Source: an uncultured Algibacter sp. (GTDB taxonomy: Bacteria > Bacteroidota > Bacteroidia > Flavobacteriales > Flavobacteriaceae). From it: a stretch of 64,000 bases of DNA. Location: positions 38,812 through 102,811 of the forward strand of contig NZ_CANLZX010000016.1 of NCBI RefSeq assembly GCF_947495675.1. Direction: 5' to 3'. Positions 17,559-28,269 of this stretch are shown here, piece after piece (the first letter of the stretch is position 1; every line of letters starts with the position of its first letter). The notes beneath the pieces were generated by a model. That model saw only the letters and a list, made by a program, of their open reading frames with translations, ran no database searches and was not told the DNA's origin. A program made the position numbers and the translations under genes.

Positions 17559-20500
17559 TTAAAATGTTAGATTAACACCTAAGGTTATTGTTTTTGCTAA
17601 TGGATATCTACCCACATCTAAACCTGCAAACCTTATATCTGAATTTCTACTTCCAATTTCTGGATCTAAACCAGAATACTTGGTGAATGTAAATAAATTT
17701 TGTCCTGAAAGATATACTCTTGCTTTAGTAAAGAAATTTGTTTTACTTAAAACATCTGAGTTAATATTATATCCCATTGTAATGTTTTGGATTCTGATAT
17801 AAGATCCATCCTCTACAAAACGATCAGAAACTCTTGTATTTGAATTGCCGTTTGCTAAGTCAATTCTTGGAATGTCTGTGTTTTGAGCAAGATTTGCAGC
17901 GTCATCTAGAGTAACACCATCTGGTAAATAATTTACAACAAAGTGATTTAGAGCATCGGTTGACTGATTTTCACCTAAGAAACGTAATGCTTCTGTGTAA
18001 AATCTATTTTGATTGTATATTTTATTACCGTAAGATCCATTTAAAACAATACTTAAATCAAAATCTTTATACGAAATGTTATTATTCAAACTAAATGTGA
18101 ATTTTGGCAGAGCTGATCCTATATACGTTCTGTCGGCAAGTGTTATTTCTCCATCTTCATTTAAATCTTTAAATTTAATATCTCCTACGCTGGTTTTTCC
18201 TGGTACTTGTATGGCGCTATCATCAACTTCTTGTTGGGTTCTAAAAATACCGTCTGTAACGTAACCGTAAATTTGACCTAAAGATTGTCCTTCTTCAACA
18301 TAGCTATATAATAATTCTCCATCTGATTGCGGGATGTTTGCAGTTAATGGTTTTGTACCTCCATAGAATTTAGTTAACTCGTTGGTGTATGTTGAAAATA
18401 TAAATGTAGAATTCCATGAAAAGTTATCTGTTTGAATATTTCTAGTGTTCAACTTTATATCCATACCTCTATTTACCATTTCGCCTACGTTCTCATAGGG
18501 TAGCACTCTTCCTGCTGTTCTATCATCTGCTGGTCTTTGAATTAATAAATCTGAGGATTTCTTTTGATATAAATCAAGATCAAGTTTTATGGCATCGTTT
18601 AATAAACCTACTTCTAAACCAACATTTGTAGATTTTAAAGTCTCCCATTTAATATCTGGGTTACCATCTACTGTATAAACATAAGAAAGCCCACTAGATG
18701 AAGGTACGGCCGAAAATTGTGTTTGATATAAAAAGCTAGGAATATTCTGGTTTCCTACTTCACCGTAACCTGCTCTTAATTTTAAATAATTTATAGTGCT
18801 AGATGAAGATTTCATAAAATCTTCATTAGAAATCGTCCAAGCACCAGAAACGGCAGGAAAATACCCCCATTTGTTATTTGGTCCAAAATTTGACGATGCA
18901 TCGGCTCTTATAGAGGCTGTTAAATAATATTTACTATCATAGTTGTAATTCGCTCTTGCAATGTAAGATTGCATAGCCCAAGCATAACTTTGGTTATCTA
19001 CTTCAGAGGTCGATTTTAATCCTAATACCAAGTTATCAAATTCATTATTACCTTCTAGATCTCTTCTTGAACCTCTTAAGTATTCAAAATTACTTTTTTG
19101 TCTTTCTTGGCCTAAAACTACGTTAATGCTATGTTTATCGGTGTACTTGTTATAAGTTAAAAAATTTTTAGCCGTCCAATAATAACCTTGATCTTGTTGC
19201 TTAAGGGAAGAGTTTACTTCATTTGCAGCGGTACCAATGTTTTCGTATGTAGGAATAAATACTCTTCCGTCTCCTGCATTTAAATCATATCCTAATTCAC
19301 TTCTAAAAGTTAAGTTTTTTAAGAATGAAATCTCTGCAAATAAATTACCGTTTATTTTGAATTTTTTATCTAGATTATTAACATATTCTGAATAGGCCAC
19401 AGGGTTTACAGCTTCGTAATTATTTGATGCACCATTAACACCTCCTCCAGGAGCTCCATAACTACCGTCTGGATATCTTACAGGAATTAGTGGGCTTAAA
19501 CGTAGGGCTGATGAAACAATACCACCTCTATCATCATTCTTAACTATACGTTGCTTAACATTACTTAAGGATATATTATTACCTACCTTGAACCAATCAT
19601 TAATTTTAGTATCAATATTCAAACGCATTGATATTCTCTCAAAATTGGTATTTACAATAACACCTTCTTGCTTAAAATAGCCCAGAGATGTATAATATCG
19701 CGTTCCGTCTTTTTCTCCTGAAACTGAAAGCTGGTTATTTGTAATTAGTGCACTTCTAAAAATTTCTTTTTGCCAATCTGTACCTTTTCCTAATAGACTA
19801 GGATTTTGAAATATATAAGGAACATCTCTATTATCAGATTTTAATAAATCGCTGGTATATTGGGCATATTCCTGTAAATTCATCATGTCATAGTACTTAG
19901 CAACACTTTGAATACCTGTGTAATTATCAAAAGAAATACTTGTTTTACCTCTTTTTCCTTTTTTTGTTGTTATTAAAACAACACCGTTAGAACCATTTGC
20001 TCCATAGATAGCTGTTGCCGATGCATCCTTTAATATATCAATAGATTCAATGTCTGACATGTTTAAACCAGACAACGCAGAATTAATGTTTTGTCCAGAA
20101 CCACCTCCTGTAGCTGCACCTAAATCTAAAGATGTATTGTTTCTATCTGCAAATATTGGCGTACCATCTATAACATATAGAGGTTCATTCCCATAAAGCG
20201 ATGTTATACCTCTAATTTTTATAGAAACACCACCACCCGGTGCTCCTGAGTTTTGAGATACCGTAACACCGGCTGCTTTACCTGTTAAAGCTTGGTCAAC
20301 AGAAGAAAAAGGCTGATCTTTTAATTCTTCAGCAGAAACAGAAGATATTGCTCCTGTCAAGTCTTTTCTTTTGGAAGTACCGTAGCCAATTACTACTACC
20401 TCGTCTAATTTCGAGGTGTCTTCTAATAAAACTACGTTTAATTTACCTTTGCCTTTGTATGCAATTTCTTGTGTTGCGTAACCTACATAACTAAAAACCA

Positions 20501-20714
20501 AAATACTATTTTTAGTTACATTTGTTAGAGTGTAATTACCATCAAAATCAGTTATGTTTCCTGTTTTTGTGCCTTTTACTATTATATTTACTCCGGGTAA
20601 GGGCATCCCAGATTCATCTGTGATAACGCCCGACACCGAATTATTTTGTGAAAAGACATTTTGTGTGCAAATCATTATAAAAGTAATGATTGCCAGTTTG
20701 AATTTCATCATCAT
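17559..20714 (-). CDS. SusC/RagA TonB-dependent outer membrane transporter
   Basis: It imports oligosaccharides across the outer membrane using TonB energy. The 1051-residue protein has a signal peptide, then a carboxypeptidase-D regulatory-like domain (about 24-105; VSGVITDESGMPLPGVNI), the plug domain (about 115-230; LDEVVVIGYGTSKRKDLTGA and VLITTKKGKRG) and a 22-strand barrel to the C-terminal Phe. Length and order are typical. It pairs with the SusD gene 10 bases downstream. Met2 or Met3 could also be the start. Confidence 0.96.
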   Translation of the reverse strand: MMMKFKLAIITFIMICTQNVFSQNNSVSGVITDESGMPLPGVNIIVKGTKTGNITDFDGNYTLTNVTKNSILVFSYVGYATQEIAYKGKGKLNVVLLEDTSKLDEVVVIGYGTSKRKDLTGAISSVSAEELKDQPFSSVDQALTGKAAGVTVSQNSGAPGGGVSIKIRGITSLYGNEPLYVIDGTPIFADRNNTSLDLGAATGGGSGQNINSALSGLNMSDIESIDILKDASATAIYGANGSNGVVLITTKKGKRGKTSISFDNYTGIQSVAKYYDMMNLQEYAQYTSDLLKSDNRDVPYIFQNPSLLGKGTDWQKEIFRSALITNNQLSVSGEKDGTRYYTSLGYFKQEGVIVNTNFERISMRLNIDTKINDWFKVGNNISLSNVKQRIVKNDDRGGIVSSALRLSPLIPVRYPDGSYGAPGGGVNGASNNYEAVNPVAYSEYVNNLDKKFKINGNLFAEISFLKNLTFRSELGYDLNAGDGRVFIPTYENIGTAANEVNSSLKQQDQGYYWTAKNFLTYNKYTDKHSINVVLGQERQKSNFEYLRGSRRDLEGNNEFDNLVLGLKSTSEVDNQSYAWAMQSYIARANYNYDSKYYLTASIRADASSNFGPNNKWGYFPAVSGAWTISNEDFMKSSSSTINYLKLRAGYGEVGNQNIPSFLYQTQFSAVPSSSGLSYVYTVDGNPDIKWETLKSTNVGLEVGLLNDAIKLDLDLYQKKSSDLLIQRPADDRTAGRVLPYENVGEMVNRGMDIKLNTRNIQTDNFSWNSTFIFSTYTNELTKFYGGTKPLTANIPQSDGELLYSYVEEGQSLGQIYGYVTDGIFRTQQEVDDSAIQVPGKTSVGDIKFKDLNEDGEITLADRTYIGSALPKFTFSLNNNISYKDFDLSIVLNGSYGNKIYNQNRFYTEALRFLGENQSTDALNHFVVNYLPDGVTLDDAANLAQNTDIPRIDLANGNSNTRVSDRFVEDGSYIRIQNITMGYNINSDVLSKTNFFTKARVYLSGQNLFTFTKYSGLDPEIGSRNSDIRFAGLDVGRYPLAKTITLGVNLTF

Positions 20715-20757
20715 ATTAAATTAGTTTAGTTATTAATTATTTAGTTTCTAGTGGTCT

Positions 20758-23406
20758 TTATTTTTTTACTAACGATATTTTCTTTTCTACAACCGAGGTT
20801 GAGCTAGCATCAGCTAAACCTTTAAAACCTGGTTGTTTTCCTCCTGCATATATACTTATGGAACCTGGGTTAATTACAGGTTTACCTTCTAATGATATTA
20901 AAGCATATTGTTTAGGTTTAATACTAAGTGTTACTGTTTTTGTTTCATTAGGACTTAAAGTGATTCGTTCAAAACCAACCAATGACCTTGTTGGTGTTGT
21001 TTTATCTTTATTATCATGAGATACATAAAATTGAACAACTTCTTCACCTTTATACGCTCCTGTATTTTTTACATCTACCTTTACTTCAATATTACTACCT
21101 ATACTTACCACATCTGAAATGGTTAGATTGGAATACGTGAAATTAGTATAGCTTAATCCGTGACCAAATGGAAATAGGGGATCTCCTTTAAAATACTTAT
21201 AGGTTCTGTTTTCCATATTGTAGTTTTTAAAATCAGGTAAATCATTTACTGACTTATAAAATGTTACCGGTAATCTTCCTGCAGGGTTATAATCTCCAAA
21301 AAGAATATCTGCTATGGCTTTACCGCCAAATTCTCCGGGGTACCAAGCTTCTAAAATTGCAGGTATATTATCTGCTGCCCAATTAACTGCTAGTGCACTC
21401 CCATTCATTAAAACGAGAATGGTTGGTTTGCCAAGAGCTTGTATTTTTTTCATTAACTCAATTTGAGTTTTAGGTAATGTAATTTCCGATCTATCGCCTT
21501 TGTCAAACCCTTCTAATAAAACAGGCATTTCTTCACCTTCAATGGATGGGGAAAGCCCTAAGCATAACACTACAACCTCAGAGTTTTTTGCGGCCTGTAT
21601 TGCTGGTGTAATTAAATCTTGATCTGTTTTAGCCCAAACTAATTGTGCTTGAGGATCGGCATGGTAGTTATAGTATTCTATCTTTATTGTATTGGTCTTG
21701 CCTTTGGTTAATTTTACGTCAAAATATTTTGTTTTAGGTTCATGGTCATCACTAAACTCAAATTGTAGTGCGTCATTAAAATATAACTTACCACCACTAC
21801 TTGCTCGCAATCCAATTCTATATGTTCCACTTTCAATTGGAATTAATTCACCTGTCCATTTTACAGAGAAAACATCTTTTTCAAGATTGTCTAAAGGTCT
21901 TTTACCCACCCAAGTGAAATCTATATTTTTATCGTTTCTAGTAAATTCAGGCGTTCCTTCCCAATTCATGTTTTTATAATATTCGCCTTTAAGTCCTTGT
22001 TCGCTACCGTTTTTAAGGACATTAGTGGGAATGGTGTTTAACATGGGCCAACCAACAGCAATATGACTTCCTAAAGCGTAGTTTACAGTTGCATTTGGTA
22101 ATTTATTTTGAATTGCCAGTAAAGGAGTTATATGGTTTTTTGGTGTGCCATGGTAATTCCCTAATAATGATTGTTTGGAGTTAGCATTAGGACCAATTAC
22201 TGCAATGGATTTGATGCTTTTATCGAGGGGTAAAGTATGATCTTGATTTTTTAATAAAACCATAGATTCTTTAGAAATCTTTTCAGATAATTTATGATGC
22301 TGCTTACTTGCAACAACGCTATATGGTATTTTAGACCATTTAACTTGATCATCAGGGTCAAACATACCTAACCTGAAACGCGCTGTAAATAATCGTGTTA
22401 AGGCTAAATCAATTTTTTCTTCATCAATTAGTTCTTTTAAAACGGCTTCAGTTAAATTAGGATCGTAAACACTTCCACAGTTTAAGTCTGTGCCTCTATC
22501 AACAGCTAAAGCAGCTGCCTCTTCGGGAGTTTCAACAATATTATGTTTATCTGGTTCCCAAAAATCGTTAATAGCCCAACAATCTGAAACAACATACCCA
22601 CCAAAATTCCAATCGTCCCTTAAAATTTTATTCAATAATAAATTGCTACCGCAACATGCTTCATCTCTATATCTATTGTAGGCGCACATTACAGAATGAA
22701 CTTTTGCTTCTTTTATAGCCGCTTCAAACGCTGGTAAATAGGTTTCATATAAATCTTTGTTTGATGTATGATAATTATCTTGGTGTCTTGATTTTTCTGG
22801 ACCACTATGTACTGCAAAATGTTTTGCTGTTGCGATAACTTTAAAATACTTCTCATCATCACCTTGAAGCCCTTTGATGTAATTTACACCAATTCTACTT
22901 GTTAAATACGGGTCTTCACCATAAGTTTCTTGACCTCTTCCCCAACGAGGATCTCTAAAAATATTAATGTTTGGTGTCCAAAAATTAAGCCCTTGGTATA
23001 TACCTCTTTTTTCTTCTAATTTTGATTTATGGTGTTTTGCTCTAGCTTCGTCTGATACGACCTCTCCCATCTCATAAATTAAATCAGGATTCCAGGTTGC
23101 CCCCATACCTATACCTTGTGGAAATACTGTTGCTTCACCTGCTCGAGCTACGCCATGCAAGCATTCATTCCACCAATTATATTCTGGTACGCCTAAACGC
23201 TCTATAGCTGGAGCATCATATCGCATTTGAGATACTTTCTCTTTTAAAGACATCTGCTCTATTAAATTAGCTACTCTATCTTTTAATGCGATCTCTGGAT
23301 TTTGAAACAGGTAATCGTATTTCTTTTCTTGAGTTTTGCATGAGAAAATAAATAGCACTCCAATTAAAAAGTAGAGGCTTTGTTTGCTAAATTTAAGTTT
23401 ATTCAT
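20758..23406 (-). CDS. GH3 lipoprotein with PA14 insert, probable beta-xylosidase
   Basis: First enzyme gene of the PUL operon. The 882-residue protein has a lipobox with Cys23 followed by KTQEKK, without the acidic export signal of its neighbours, so it probably faces the periplasm. GH3 domain 1 carries the nucleophile Asp275 in YVVSDCWA. Domain 2 is interrupted by a PA14 carbohydrate-binding module (about 470-605), and an FN3-like domain closes the protein (about 760-865). In this context it most likely trims xylo-oligosaccharides brought in by SusC. Beta-glucosidase activity is the alternative. Confidence 0.93.
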   Translation of the reverse strand: MNKLKFSKQSLYFLIGVLFIFSCKTQEKKYDYLFQNPEIALKDRVANLIEQMSLKEKVSQMRYDAPAIERLGVPEYNWWNECLHGVARAGEATVFPQGIGMGATWNPDLIYEMGEVVSDEARAKHHKSKLEEKRGIYQGLNFWTPNINIFRDPRWGRGQETYGEDPYLTSRIGVNYIKGLQGDDEKYFKVIATAKHFAVHSGPEKSRHQDNYHTSNKDLYETYLPAFEAAIKEAKVHSVMCAYNRYRDEACCGSNLLLNKILRDDWNFGGYVVSDCWAINDFWEPDKHNIVETPEEAAALAVDRGTDLNCGSVYDPNLTEAVLKELIDEEKIDLALTRLFTARFRLGMFDPDDQVKWSKIPYSVVASKQHHKLSEKISKESMVLLKNQDHTLPLDKSIKSIAVIGPNANSKQSLLGNYHGTPKNHITPLLAIQNKLPNATVNYALGSHIAVGWPMLNTIPTNVLKNGSEQGLKGEYYKNMNWEGTPEFTRNDKNIDFTWVGKRPLDNLEKDVFSVKWTGELIPIESGTYRIGLRASSGGKLYFNDALQFEFSDDHEPKTKYFDVKLTKGKTNTIKIEYYNYHADPQAQLVWAKTDQDLITPAIQAAKNSEVVVLCLGLSPSIEGEEMPVLLEGFDKGDRSEITLPKTQIELMKKIQALGKPTILVLMNGSALAVNWAADNIPAILEAWYPGEFGGKAIADILFGDYNPAGRLPVTFYKSVNDLPDFKNYNMENRTYKYFKGDPLFPFGHGLSYTNFTYSNLTISDVVSIGSNIEVKVDVKNTGAYKGEEVVQFYVSHDNKDKTTPTRSLVGFERITLSPNETKTVTLSIKPKQYALISLEGKPVINPGSISIYAGGKQPGFKGLADASSTSVVEKKISLVKK

Positions 23407-23728
23407 TTTGGTTTTTATTTTTTAAATGGCAATAATTAAAGATTAAACTTAAAAAATGAAGGATAACAGAATGCAATTTATGTTGTTTTTGTTATGACAT
23501 TATTCTGTAAGCGATTTCTATCTTTTAAATGCTTAAACTTTATGTAAACAAAATTATATAAGGAAGTGGGTATTTATTGGTAAATGTTAAGCATTCGTTG
23601 TTACATTTAAAGCAAAATGATGAGAATTTCTAGTAAAAACGTGGTTTTATTAAAAAAGTATATGCAGCTTGTAGTAAGTGCTAAATATTGGTTTTGATAG
23701 CGAATTTTAATTGCGTTTTGAAAACAAT
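23407..23728. other. Regulatory gap between the hybrid regulator and the PUL operon
   Basis: This 322-base AT-rich gap has no ORF. It must contain the promoter and the binding site of the hybrid regulator for the GH3-SusC-SusD operon. I see no convincing -33/-7 pair or clear repeat. Confidence 0.5.
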
Positions 23729-26700
23729 TTAATTGTTTACTTCTATGCTAGTAGGCAAAATACCATAATAGTTTTTAAAACATTTAGTAAAATAGGAGTG
23801 AGAAGAAAAACCTACTTTAAAGGAGACTTCACCAACTGTGGCACTTCCTATTTCTAATATCTGTTTTGCCTTTTGAAGCCTTATGTTTCTTAAAAACTCA
23901 TTTGCGGTTTGATTAGTTAAAGCTTTTATTTTACGATAAAACTGACTTTTACTTAAATTCATTTTGGCGGCTAGCATTTCAACATTAAGATTTGGATCAC
24001 TAATATTATCATTAATATAGTTTAAAACCTTTTCAATAAATTCTTTATCTATAGAGGTTGTTTTAGTGTTTTCTGGAAGTTCACTAATAACACTAAAATA
24101 TTTATCGAAAATGAGCTTTCTGCTTGTAATTAGTTGTGCTAGTCTTAATTTTAAAAGTCTTAGGTTGAAGGGTTTTACCATGTAGGCATCTGCGCCTAAC
24201 TCTATGCCTTCCATACGGTTGTCTATTCTTGTTTTAGCTGTTAGCATTAGCAGAGGGATGTGGCTAGTTTTTATGTCGCTTTTTACCTTTTTACAAAACT
24301 CGAATCCATCCATTTTAGGCATAATAACATCGGTTAGTATAATATCTGGTAATACTTTGGTAGCTATTTCAAATCCTTCAAAACCATTTGTAGCTGTATG
24401 AATATGATAATCACTTTTAAGTTCTTGCTTTAAGTATGCCTGAAGCTCTAAATTATCTTCTACAATGAGCAATGTATGTGCTTGAGTCGATTTTTCATGT
24501 TGATTTGTGGATGCTTTTTTTGTGTTTTTTTCAATCTTTTGTTGCTTAACAAAACTTTCTTCAATTTCTTTTATTTCCTCAATTCCAATAGCTAATTCAT
24601 TTTTGTTAAAATGTTCTTTACCTAATGGTAGGTATATTTTAAAGCTAGTTCCTTTTCCTAATTCACTATTAACTTTTATTTCTCCTTTATGTAAGTGAAC
24701 GAAATTTTTTACAACTTCTAAACCTATACCTGTACCACCATAATAAGTGTTATTAAGGTTCTCTACTTGATAAAATCTCTCGAAAATTTTATTTACCTGT
24801 TCCTCATCGATACCAGGTCCAGAATCTGAAATAATTATTTCAACAACTTCTATGGTTTCTAAATCATTTACCAAAGGCATTAATACTTTATCTTCTTTTA
24901 ATCGCACTTCAACATTTATTGAGCCTCCATTAGGTGTAATTTTAATAGCGTTTGAGAGTAAATTGAAAATAATTTTTTCTAGCATACTTCTATCTGCCCA
25001 CAAAGGGATGTCAAGAACATCTGTATCTACTATGAGGTGGATCTGTTTAGCTAATACTTCTTCTTTAAAATGGCTAACAACACTTTTTATAAATTGTACA
25101 AGATTTACCCTACTTGCTTTAACTCTAACTTTATCGAGTTCTAGTTTTCTAAAATCTAAAAGCTCGTTTATTAACCTATGTAGTCTATCTGTATTTTTAT
25201 GAACCGTTTTAAGTTTGGTTTTTACAATTTCTGGGATACTTAAATTATTATTTCTTAAAATATCTTCAAGAGGATTTATAATTAGCGTTAATGGTGTTCT
25301 AAATTCGTGAGAAATATTTGTGAAAAATTGAAATTTTTTCTCGTTTAAAGCTTCTTTTTGTTTTCTTGTTTCTCTTTCGTAAGCTATTAATTGCTTTTCT
25401 TTTAAACGTTCTTGACCTATTTTTCTTAGAAAGAATAAAACAAGTAGAAACAATATAATATAACCTAATATTGCCCAATTTGTTTTCCACCAAGGTGGAA
25501 GTATTGTTATTTTTAGACTTATTGGGGTTTCATTCCAAGCCCCATCATTATTTGCAGCTTTTAGTTTAAAGGTGTACGTTCCATAATCTAAGTTAGTATA
25601 GGTTGCATTGCGTGTGTTACCAACATAATTCCAAGAGTTTTCTAAACCATCTAAATAATATGCAAATTGATTTTTTTCTGGTCTCGTATAATTTATCGCA
25701 GTAAACTCAATAGTAAAGACCGATTGTTTGTGGGTTAATTCTATCTCTTTAGTTTCTGATATTACCTTTTTTAGAGGGCCTTTATCTATATTAGGAAATA
25801 CTTTTTGATTGAATAATTTAAAATCTGTAAGATATACTGAAGGCAAATTTTTATTTGTTTCAATTTTATTGGGGTTAAAGTAATCTACACCTTGGTAATT
25901 GCCAAAATATAGATTTCCTCCAGTATCTTTAAATGCTGCATTTATATTATAATCATTAGATAATAACCCATCGTTATATGTGAAATTTGTGAATTTTGAA
26001 GTTTCTGCCTCACACCTATATAAACCAGAATTACTACTAATCCATAAGTCGTTATTATTGCTTTGTGTTATTCCTGTTATGTTTTCGCCTGTAAAGCCAT
26101 TTTGATTGTTGTACCAAGAAAAGGTGTCGTCATTATAATCATATTCACAAAAACCAGCTCCTCTTGTGCCTATCCATATTTTTTGCTTGTTTAAAGATTC
26201 ATACAGCGTTAGTACATGACTAGACGTTATTTGATTGTTGAATTCTTTAGCCATTTCATCTTCGTATGAAATTACATAAAAATGGTTCGCATCATCCTTT
26301 ATTACTTTAAATAATCCACCTGTTGTACCTACCCAAATGTTTTGTCTAGAATCTACTAAAACTTTTCTAACATCAACTTCAACTAAGTTGTTTTCTACAA
26401 ACGGTTTAGAGTCATGTCTCTTTATTTTTTTTGTTTGTGGGTTAAATGAGTGAAGTCCCTTATAAAATGTTCCTATCCAGATGGTTCCTTCATTATCTTC
26501 AGTAATACTTAAAATGGTGTTAGAGGCCAAATTTCCATTCGTGTTTTTGGTATTATAATTTATAAATTTTTTAGATCCATTTGGGAGAAAAAACAAACCA
26601 TCGTTCCAGCTGCCTAACCAAATATTGTTTTTACTATCTATAAACATACACTCTATATAATCGCTGGTTAAGCCAGAATATACGCTGGTATCTTTTGTGT

Positions 26701-27925
26701 TTATATGGATAAATTTTTGTTTGATTATATTATATACATCAACACCACCTCCGTCCATACAAATCCATAAATTGTTTTGTTTGTCTTTTGTTATGCCAGT
26801 AACTGATGGATTTGATAGCGAATTCTTATTGTTTTTTATGCTTTTTATATGGTTAAATTTGTCATATGAATTATCATAAATACTAACACCACTATTGTAA
26901 TACCCTAACCAAATACGGTTGTCTTTATCTCGAAATAAAGACCAAATGGAATTAGAACGTAAACTATTTTCATCTTCTTTATTATACAAGTACGTGTTTA
27001 GAATATTGCCATTAGTGTCCATATGTAAAAGACCATCATTTTCGGTGCCACACAAAATTGTACCATCAGTAAGCTTAACAATTGCAAAAATCCTTTTATT
27101 GGTTATTTTAGAACGAACTATTTTATATCCAACTAAATCTAAATCTCTATATTTTAGACATGTTAACCCCTCAGATTCGGTTCCAATCCAAATATCTTTA
27201 TGATCGATTAACAGAGACTGTATAGGGGTTTTTAAAGACGGAACGCTATTATTTATCTTAGCATAAATTAGCTCTTGGTTTATGTGGTCATACTCTAATA
27301 AACCTATATTGGTTCCTGCAAATACTCTTCCTTCATTATTACACTTTAAATCGAATATTGAAATAAAAGGATTGGCTAGATTTGATGAATTTAATACTTT
27401 AACAACCGATAATGTTTTAAGATTTAGTTTGTATAAGCCGTGTCCATAGGTTCCAATAAATAGATTGTTTTTATTATCACCACTTATACTTCTAATAGAT
27501 AAGTTTTCCTCCTCTCTAGTGTTTTCATTATAAATAGGTATCCTTGTAAATTGATCTAAATCTCTATTATATAAATTTAGTCCTTCTTCTGTACCAAACC
27601 ATAATTTATTCTCTTTGTCTAAATAGGAGCAGTAAACAAGGCTACTACTTATAGATGTAGAGTCTTTTAAAGAGTGTTTGTAGTTTACATAGTCAATCCC
27701 ATCAAACTTACTAAGTCCAACACCAGCGGTTCCAAGCCATATAAAACCATAATGGTCTTGAATAATAGTGGTAACCGCAACCTTAGATTTTCCTTCTTTA
27801 ATATTTACAAAATCAAACTTTTTAATGCCGTTTTGAGCACTAAGATTTAAACATAAAAAAAATATAATAATGCACATTTGTGCATATTTCAAACTACTAT
27901 TATTTAATAATTGATTTAAAAACAA
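23729..27925 (-). CDS. Hybrid two-component system regulator (HTCS) of the PUL
   Basis: A one-protein sensor and transcription regulator of 1398 residues. After a signal peptide come periplasmic beta-propeller repeats (about 40-700, recurring IWLGT and NIWVG motifs), a Y_Y_Y domain (about 715-800) and a membrane helix (about 809-832). Then come a histidine kinase (phospho-acceptor His872 in NISHEFRTP), an ATPase domain (about 980-1105), a receiver (about 1150-1265, Asp near 1197 in LTDVIMPKMDG) and an AraC-type DNA-binding domain (about 1295-1398). All modules look intact. It sits upstream of the operon it should control; the ligand is probably a xylo-oligosaccharide, by context. Confidence 0.96.
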   Translation of the reverse strand: MFLNQLLNNSSLKYAQMCIIIFFLCLNLSAQNGIKKFDFVNIKEGKSKVAVTTIIQDHYGFIWLGTAGVGLSKFDGIDYVNYKHSLKDSTSISSSLVYCSYLDKENKLWFGTEEGLNLYNRDLDQFTRIPIYNENTREEENLSIRSISGDNKNNLFIGTYGHGLYKLNLKTLSVVKVLNSSNLANPFISIFDLKCNNEGRVFAGTNIGLLEYDHINQELIYAKINNSVPSLKTPIQSLLIDHKDIWIGTESEGLTCLKYRDLDLVGYKIVRSKITNKRIFAIVKLTDGTILCGTENDGLLHMDTNGNILNTYLYNKEDENSLRSNSIWSLFRDKDNRIWLGYYNSGVSIYDNSYDKFNHIKSIKNNKNSLSNPSVTGITKDKQNNLWICMDGGGVDVYNIIKQKFIHINTKDTSVYSGLTSDYIECMFIDSKNNIWLGSWNDGLFFLPNGSKKFINYNTKNTNGNLASNTILSITEDNEGTIWIGTFYKGLHSFNPQTKKIKRHDSKPFVENNLVEVDVRKVLVDSRQNIWVGTTGGLFKVIKDDANHFYVISYEDEMAKEFNNQITSSHVLTLYESLNKQKIWIGTRGAGFCEYDYNDDTFSWYNNQNGFTGENITGITQSNNNDLWISSNSGLYRCEAETSKFTNFTYNDGLLSNDYNINAAFKDTGGNLYFGNYQGVDYFNPNKIETNKNLPSVYLTDFKLFNQKVFPNIDKGPLKKVISETKEIELTHKQSVFTIEFTAINYTRPEKNQFAYYLDGLENSWNYVGNTRNATYTNLDYGTYTFKLKAANNDGAWNETPISLKITILPPWWKTNWAILGYIILFLLVLFFLRKIGQERLKEKQLIAYERETRKQKEALNEKKFQFFTNISHEFRTPLTLIINPLEDILRNNNLSIPEIVKTKLKTVHKNTDRLHRLINELLDFRKLELDKVRVKASRVNLVQFIKSVVSHFKEEVLAKQIHLIVDTDVLDIPLWADRSMLEKIIFNLLSNAIKITPNGGSINVEVRLKEDKVLMPLVNDLETIEVVEIIISDSGPGIDEEQVNKIFERFYQVENLNNTYYGGTGIGLEVVKNFVHLHKGEIKVNSELGKGTSFKIYLPLGKEHFNKNELAIGIEEIKEIEESFVKQQKIEKNTKKASTNQHEKSTQAHTLLIVEDNLELQAYLKQELKSDYHIHTATNGFEGFEIATKVLPDIILTDVIMPKMDGFEFCKKVKSDIKTSHIPLLMLTAKTRIDNRMEGIELGADAYMVKPFNLRLLKLRLAQLITSRKLIFDKYFSVISELPENTKTTSIDKEFIEKVLNYINDNISDPNLNVEMLAAKMNLSKSQFYRKIKALTNQTANEFLRNIRLQKAKQILEIGSATVGEVSFKVGFSSHSYFTKCFKNYYGILPTSIEVNN

Positions 27926-28269
27926 TTTTTTTTATTAAAATTGAAACGCTCTTTTCCTTTTAGTGGAACGTATAAGTTAATTTACAATATACCTAAACTA
28001 GTTAGGAAATAATCATTAAGTATCCTGGTTTGAATATTAATTTTATTATTTAACCATAAAACTATACTTAAAAAGAGATAATTATTGTAAAATTTAAAGC
28101 ATAGTTTGTAATATATAATGCAACAAAATAATACAAACTATGTTTTTAGAATGGATGTTATTTTAAAATATTTTTAAACACTATTGAGAGTTCTAAGGTT
28201 TTAAAAACAGCAATTATACATTTTGTTATAACTAATAAGGTGTTCAGTTTGTGTTTTTAGATTTAATAT
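27926..28269. other. Intergenic region with a dyad at 28100-28142
   Basis: An AT-rich gap without ORFs. An 11-bp perfect inverted repeat, CATAGTTTGTA (28100-28110) and TACAAACTATG (28132-28142), is followed by TTTTT on the plus strand; it may be a terminator for the nfu gene or an operator near the HTCS promoter. Confidence 0.5.
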
